This document shows, piece after piece, positions 21,633 through 23,816 of a stretch of DNA of 23,816 bases. This stretch comes from an uncultured Porphyromonadaceae bacterium. Its GTDB lineage: Bacteria; Bacteroidota; Bacteroidia; Bacteroidales; Muribaculaceae. The translations under genes and the position numbers were made by a program. The stretch lies in assembly GCA_902470475.1 (NCBI GenBank), contig CABRGT010000026.1:1-23816 (forward strand). Direction: 5' to 3'. Positions within the stretch are counted from its first letter, which is position 1; each line of letters starts with the position of its first letter. Under the pieces are notes generated by a model. It was not told where the DNA came from, ran no database searches, and worked only from the letters and a program-made list of their open reading frames with translations.

Positions 21633-22829
21633 TTATTCGGAAAGCTGTGACGCAGCTGCATCGCTGCCGGTGAGTGCGGCGGCCAGTGCGCGCAGGGCAG
21701 GTAAGTCACCGCGGTGCAGGCGGCTGCGGATGGTGAGTGCGGGCGCCACGACGGTCATGTCCTTCATGCGGGCGAGGGCGTCGGCCATGAGGCGCCCGGC
21801 GGCCGGTGCCCATGAGCCGTTCTCGATCAAGGCGACGGTGCGGCCCGTGAGGCGCTTGCTTTCGAGATGGTGCAGGAAATCATGCATGGCCGGGAACAGG
21901 CCGCCGTCGTAGGTCACCGAGCACAGCACCATGCGGCTGAGGCGAAAGGCCTCGGCCACGGCGTATGATACGTGGTGACGTCCGAGGTCGAACAGCACGA
22001 CTTCGCCGGCGCCTGCTTCGCGTAGGGCGGTGGCCATGCGTCGCGCAGCCTCGGCCGTGCCTCCGTAAATCGACGCATACGCCACGAGCACGCCTTCTGT
22101 CTCGGGCTCGTATCGGCTCCATTTGTCGTAAAGCTGCCAGTAATGCGCGAGCCGGTCGGTCAGTACCGGGCCGTGGAGCGGCCCCACAACGGAAAATGGC
22201 TGTCCGGTAAGCTTTTTCATGACGGCCTGCACGCTGGGGCCGAAACGCCCTACGATATTGGTGTAGTAGCGTCGGGCCTCGGCATCCCATGCTTCGGGAG
22301 CCGACGACATGGCGAACGAGCCGAATGCGTCGGCTGAGAAGAGTACGCCGTCGGTCTCGTCAAGAGTCATCATTACTTCGGGCCAATGCACCATCGGGGC
22401 GGTGAAGAAGCGCAGCACGGTATGTCCCAGCGAGAGTGTGTCGCCGTCGCCGACTGTGTCGCAGCGCGAAGTGAAATCAATGTCTTCGAAGAAATCGGCG
22501 AGCATGGCTGCCGCCTTGGCCGTACAGGTAATCCGGATATCCGGATAGCGGCTGATGAGGGCGCCTATGCTGCCTGAGTGGTCGGGTTCCATATGCTGTA
22601 CGATCAGCCGCGCGGGAGTGCGGTCCGTCTCTCGGAGTACATTTTCTATGGATTCGAGCCAGTCGCCGCAGCGGCGTGTGTCGACGGCGTCGATGACTGT
22701 GATCTGGTCGTCGACAATGATATATGAGTTATATGATATGCCAGCCGGTACGGGATACTGGCCTTCGAAAAGGTCGAGATTGTCGTCTTCGGCTCCGATG
22801 AACCGTATATTCGGAGTGATCGATTGCAT
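21633..22829 (-). CDS. Flavodiiron protein (FprA family A-type flavoprotein)
   Basis: 398 aa. The N-terminal beta-lactamase-like domain (1-~245) carries a complete diiron site: His79, Glu81, Asp83 and His84 in HMEPDHSG, His148, Asp167 and His219. The C-terminal flavodoxin domain (~246-398) begins VLVAYASIYGGTAEAA, the FMN phosphate loop. Such proteins reduce O2 to water or NO to N2O, taking electrons from rubredoxin or an NADH-linked partner, and protect anaerobes from brief exposure to oxygen or nitrosative stress. There is no fused rubredoxin domain. The glycosyltransferase gene starts 10 bp after its stop, so they are probably cotranscribed from a promoter about 30 bp before this ATG. Confidence 0.95.
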   Translation of the reverse strand: MQSITPNIRFIGAEDDNLDLFEGQYPVPAGISYNSYIIVDDQITVIDAVDTRRCGDWLESIENVLRETDRTPARLIVQHMEPDHSGSIGALISRYPDIRITCTAKAAAMLADFFEDIDFTSRCDTVGDGDTLSLGHTVLRFFTAPMVHWPEVMMTLDETDGVLFSADAFGSFAMSSAPEAWDAEARRYYTNIVGRFGPSVQAVMKKLTGQPFSVVGPLHGPVLTDRLAHYWQLYDKWSRYEPETEGVLVAYASIYGGTAEAARRMATALREAGAGEVVLFDLGRHHVSYAVAEAFRLSRMVLCSVTYDGGLFPAMHDFLHHLESKRLTGRTVALIENGSWAPAAGRLMADALARMKDMTVVAPALTIRSRLHRGDLPALRALAAALTGSDAAASQLSE

Positions 22830-22858
22830 ATGATTTCAGCTTTATCGGTTTTGTCTTG

Positions 22859-22866
22859 CAAAATTA
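22859..22866 (-). promoter_or_regulatory. -7 box of the flavodiiron gene
   Basis: The minus strand reads TAATTTTG, 30 bp before the ATG at 22829. No exact TTG is seen 19-21 bp upstream, only a TTTTC there. Confidence 0.55.
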
Positions 22867-22891
22867 CAAATATTTTTTTGAAAAGCCCGCA

Positions 22892-22926
22892 TGTCCGTTT
22901 TCGGGCGCGTGTCCGGAAACGGACAC
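22892..22926. promoter_or_regulatory. Nested inverted repeats (TGTCCG/CGGACA), probable activator sites
   Basis: TGTCCGTTT (22892-22900) and AAACGGACA (22917-22925) form a 9-bp inverted repeat. Within it GTGTCCG-GAAA-CGGACAC (22909-22926) is a perfect 7-bp hairpin. The TGTCCG hexamer therefore occurs twice forward and once reversed. The site is about 45-80 bp upstream of a sigma-54-like promoter, the usual place for an enhancer-binding activator. Confidence 0.6.
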
Positions 22927-22970
22927 CTGTGAATGTTGATAATATTATGCGAATCAATTGTTTGCGTATT

Positions 22971-22985
22971 TGGCACGCATTTTGG
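22971..22985 (+). promoter_or_regulatory. Sigma-54-like promoter of the HlyD gene
   Basis: TGGCACG-CATT-TTGG matches the sigma-54 consensus TGGCACG-N4-TTGC at all but the last base. The expected start point is near 22997, giving a leader of about 23 nt before the ATG at 23020. No TAnnTTTG box serves this gene. Confidence 0.6.
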
Positions 22986-23019
22986 CGTATATTATGGCAA
23001 AACAGTACTGCTCGATAAA

Positions 23020-23816
23020 ATGGACAGAGAAATAAGTAAAAGTGAAACCCGCCGACGCCTGTACCGCCGCATCGCCGCCGCAATTGTGGCGGCAGCGGCG
23101 GTGGCCGGTGCGGCTATAGCGGTAAAATCGATGCTGGTTCCGACCGTCGACGCCTCGACCCTGCGGCTGGCCGATGTTGACCGCGGCGACATCGACGTGA
23201 CCGTCGCCGGTTCGGGCCGCGTGGAGCCGGCGTTCGAGGAAGTGATCAATTCGCCTCTTTCAAGCCGGGTGGTGGAGATCTACCACCGCAGCGGCGATGT
23301 GGTGGAGGCGGGTACGCCGTTGCTGCGTCTCGACCTCGACGCGGCCCGCACCGACTACGACAGCCGCCTCGACGAGCTGGCCATGCTGCGGCTGCAGCTG
23401 TCGCAGCTGCGTGCCAACAACCGAACCCGCACCGCCGAACTGCGCAAGCAGATCGAGGTCGCGCGCATGAAACTGCAGCGGCTCGACGCCGAGCTGGTCA
23501 ACGAGCGCTATCTCGACAGCATCGGCAGCGGCACTACCGACCGCGTGCGCGAGGTGCAGTTCAACCGCAACGCCGGACGCCTCGAACTCGAGCAGCTCGA
23601 GCAGCAGCTCGCCAACGAGGCCGACGTCATGGCAGCCGACGAGCACCTCAAGCAGCTTGAGATAGAGATTAAGGAAAAGACCGTGGGGCAGCAGGCGCGG
23701 ATGCTCGGCGACGCCGAAATACGCGCCCCCCGCCGAGCCACCGTCACGTCGATCGCCGACCGTCTCGGCGCTACCGTGGCCGCGGGACAGCAGGTGGCGT
23801 CGATCGCCGACCTGGG
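23020..23816 (+). CDS. HlyD-family efflux periplasmic adaptor (partial)
   Basis: The first 265 codons of a frame that runs off the window. A short basic cytoplasmic N-terminus (MDREISKSETRRRLYRR) is followed by one membrane helix (about 18-37). Next come a beta/lipoyl half-motif (RVVEIYHRSGDVVEAGTPLLRLD, about 84-106), a long coiled coil (about 108-225, rich in Leu, Gln and Glu) and the start of the second lipoyl half (EIRAPRRATVTSI, then GATVAAGQQVASIADL). This is the layout of membrane-fusion proteins that link an inner-membrane ABC or RND pump to a TolC-type channel. ABC transporter and TolC genes are expected just outside the window. The ATG at 23020 is the first start after the sigma-54-like promoter. 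Confidence 0.88.
   Translation, partial: MDREISKSETRRRLYRRIAAAIVAAAAVAGAAIAVKSMLVPTVDASTLRLADVDRGDIDVTVAGSGRVEPAFEEVINSPLSSRVVEIYHRSGDVVEAGTPLLRLDLDAARTDYDSRLDELAMLRLQLSQLRANNRTRTAELRKQIEVARMKLQRLDAELVNERYLDSIGSGTTDRVREVQFNRNAGRLELEQLEQQLANEADVMAADEHLKQLEIEIKEKTVGQQARMLGDAEIRAPRRATVTSIADRLGATVAAGQQVASIADL

Overview
The window looks like chromosomal DNA of a GC-rich Bacteroidales, most likely near the Muribaculaceae. This is an inference from four things: TAnnTTTG (-7) promoter boxes with a TTG about 19-20 bp upstream; almost no Shine-Dalgarno sequences; a subtilase with a C-terminal tail like a type IX secretion sorting domain; and an M56/TonB fusion beside a BlaI-type repressor. Most genes are core metabolism. 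There are no transposases and no CRISPR array.

Layout. 1-2366 (minus): a secreted S8 protease followed by the first codons of another secreted protein. 2483-4505: a CLC chloride transporter with CBS domains and its terminator. 4583-7226 (minus): a translationally coupled operon tsaB-tsaC-polyprenyl-phosphate sugar transferase, read from a promoter region built of tandem 87-bp repeats. 7495-10725 (plus): manA, ftsE, lysC and a Dabb-domain gene, closely packed. 10713-11566 (minus): a T7-lysozyme-type amidase overlapping a lipoprotein with a C-terminal membrane helix, which resembles a phage lysis pair. 11647-11720: tRNA-Met(CAT). 12035-13700 (plus): a BlaI-family repressor and an M56/BlaR1-like sensor protease, preceded by two operator-like dyads on the promoter. 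13798-18299 (plus): biotin operon bioA-bioF-bioG/bioC fusion-bioD. bioF is cut short by a 54-bp insertion that carries an in-frame stop. 18338-18409 (minus): tRNA-Arg(CCT). 18432-22829 (minus): a flavodiiron protein and three glycosyltransferases. 23020-end (plus): a HlyD-family adaptor running off the window, behind a sigma-54-like promoter and inverted repeats.

How the genes fit together. bioA, bioF, bioG/C and bioD cover pimeloyl-ACP formation through dethiobiotin; bioB is not in the window. tsaB and tsaC act in tRNA t6A synthesis. The sugar transferase and the three glycosyltransferases belong to surface polysaccharide assembly, for which ManA can supply mannose phosphates. The most noteworthy items are the promoter-bearing hairpin repeats before tsaB, the bioF insertion, the phage-like endolysin and candidate u-spanin pair, and the regulatory architecture before the HlyD gene and before the BlaI gene.
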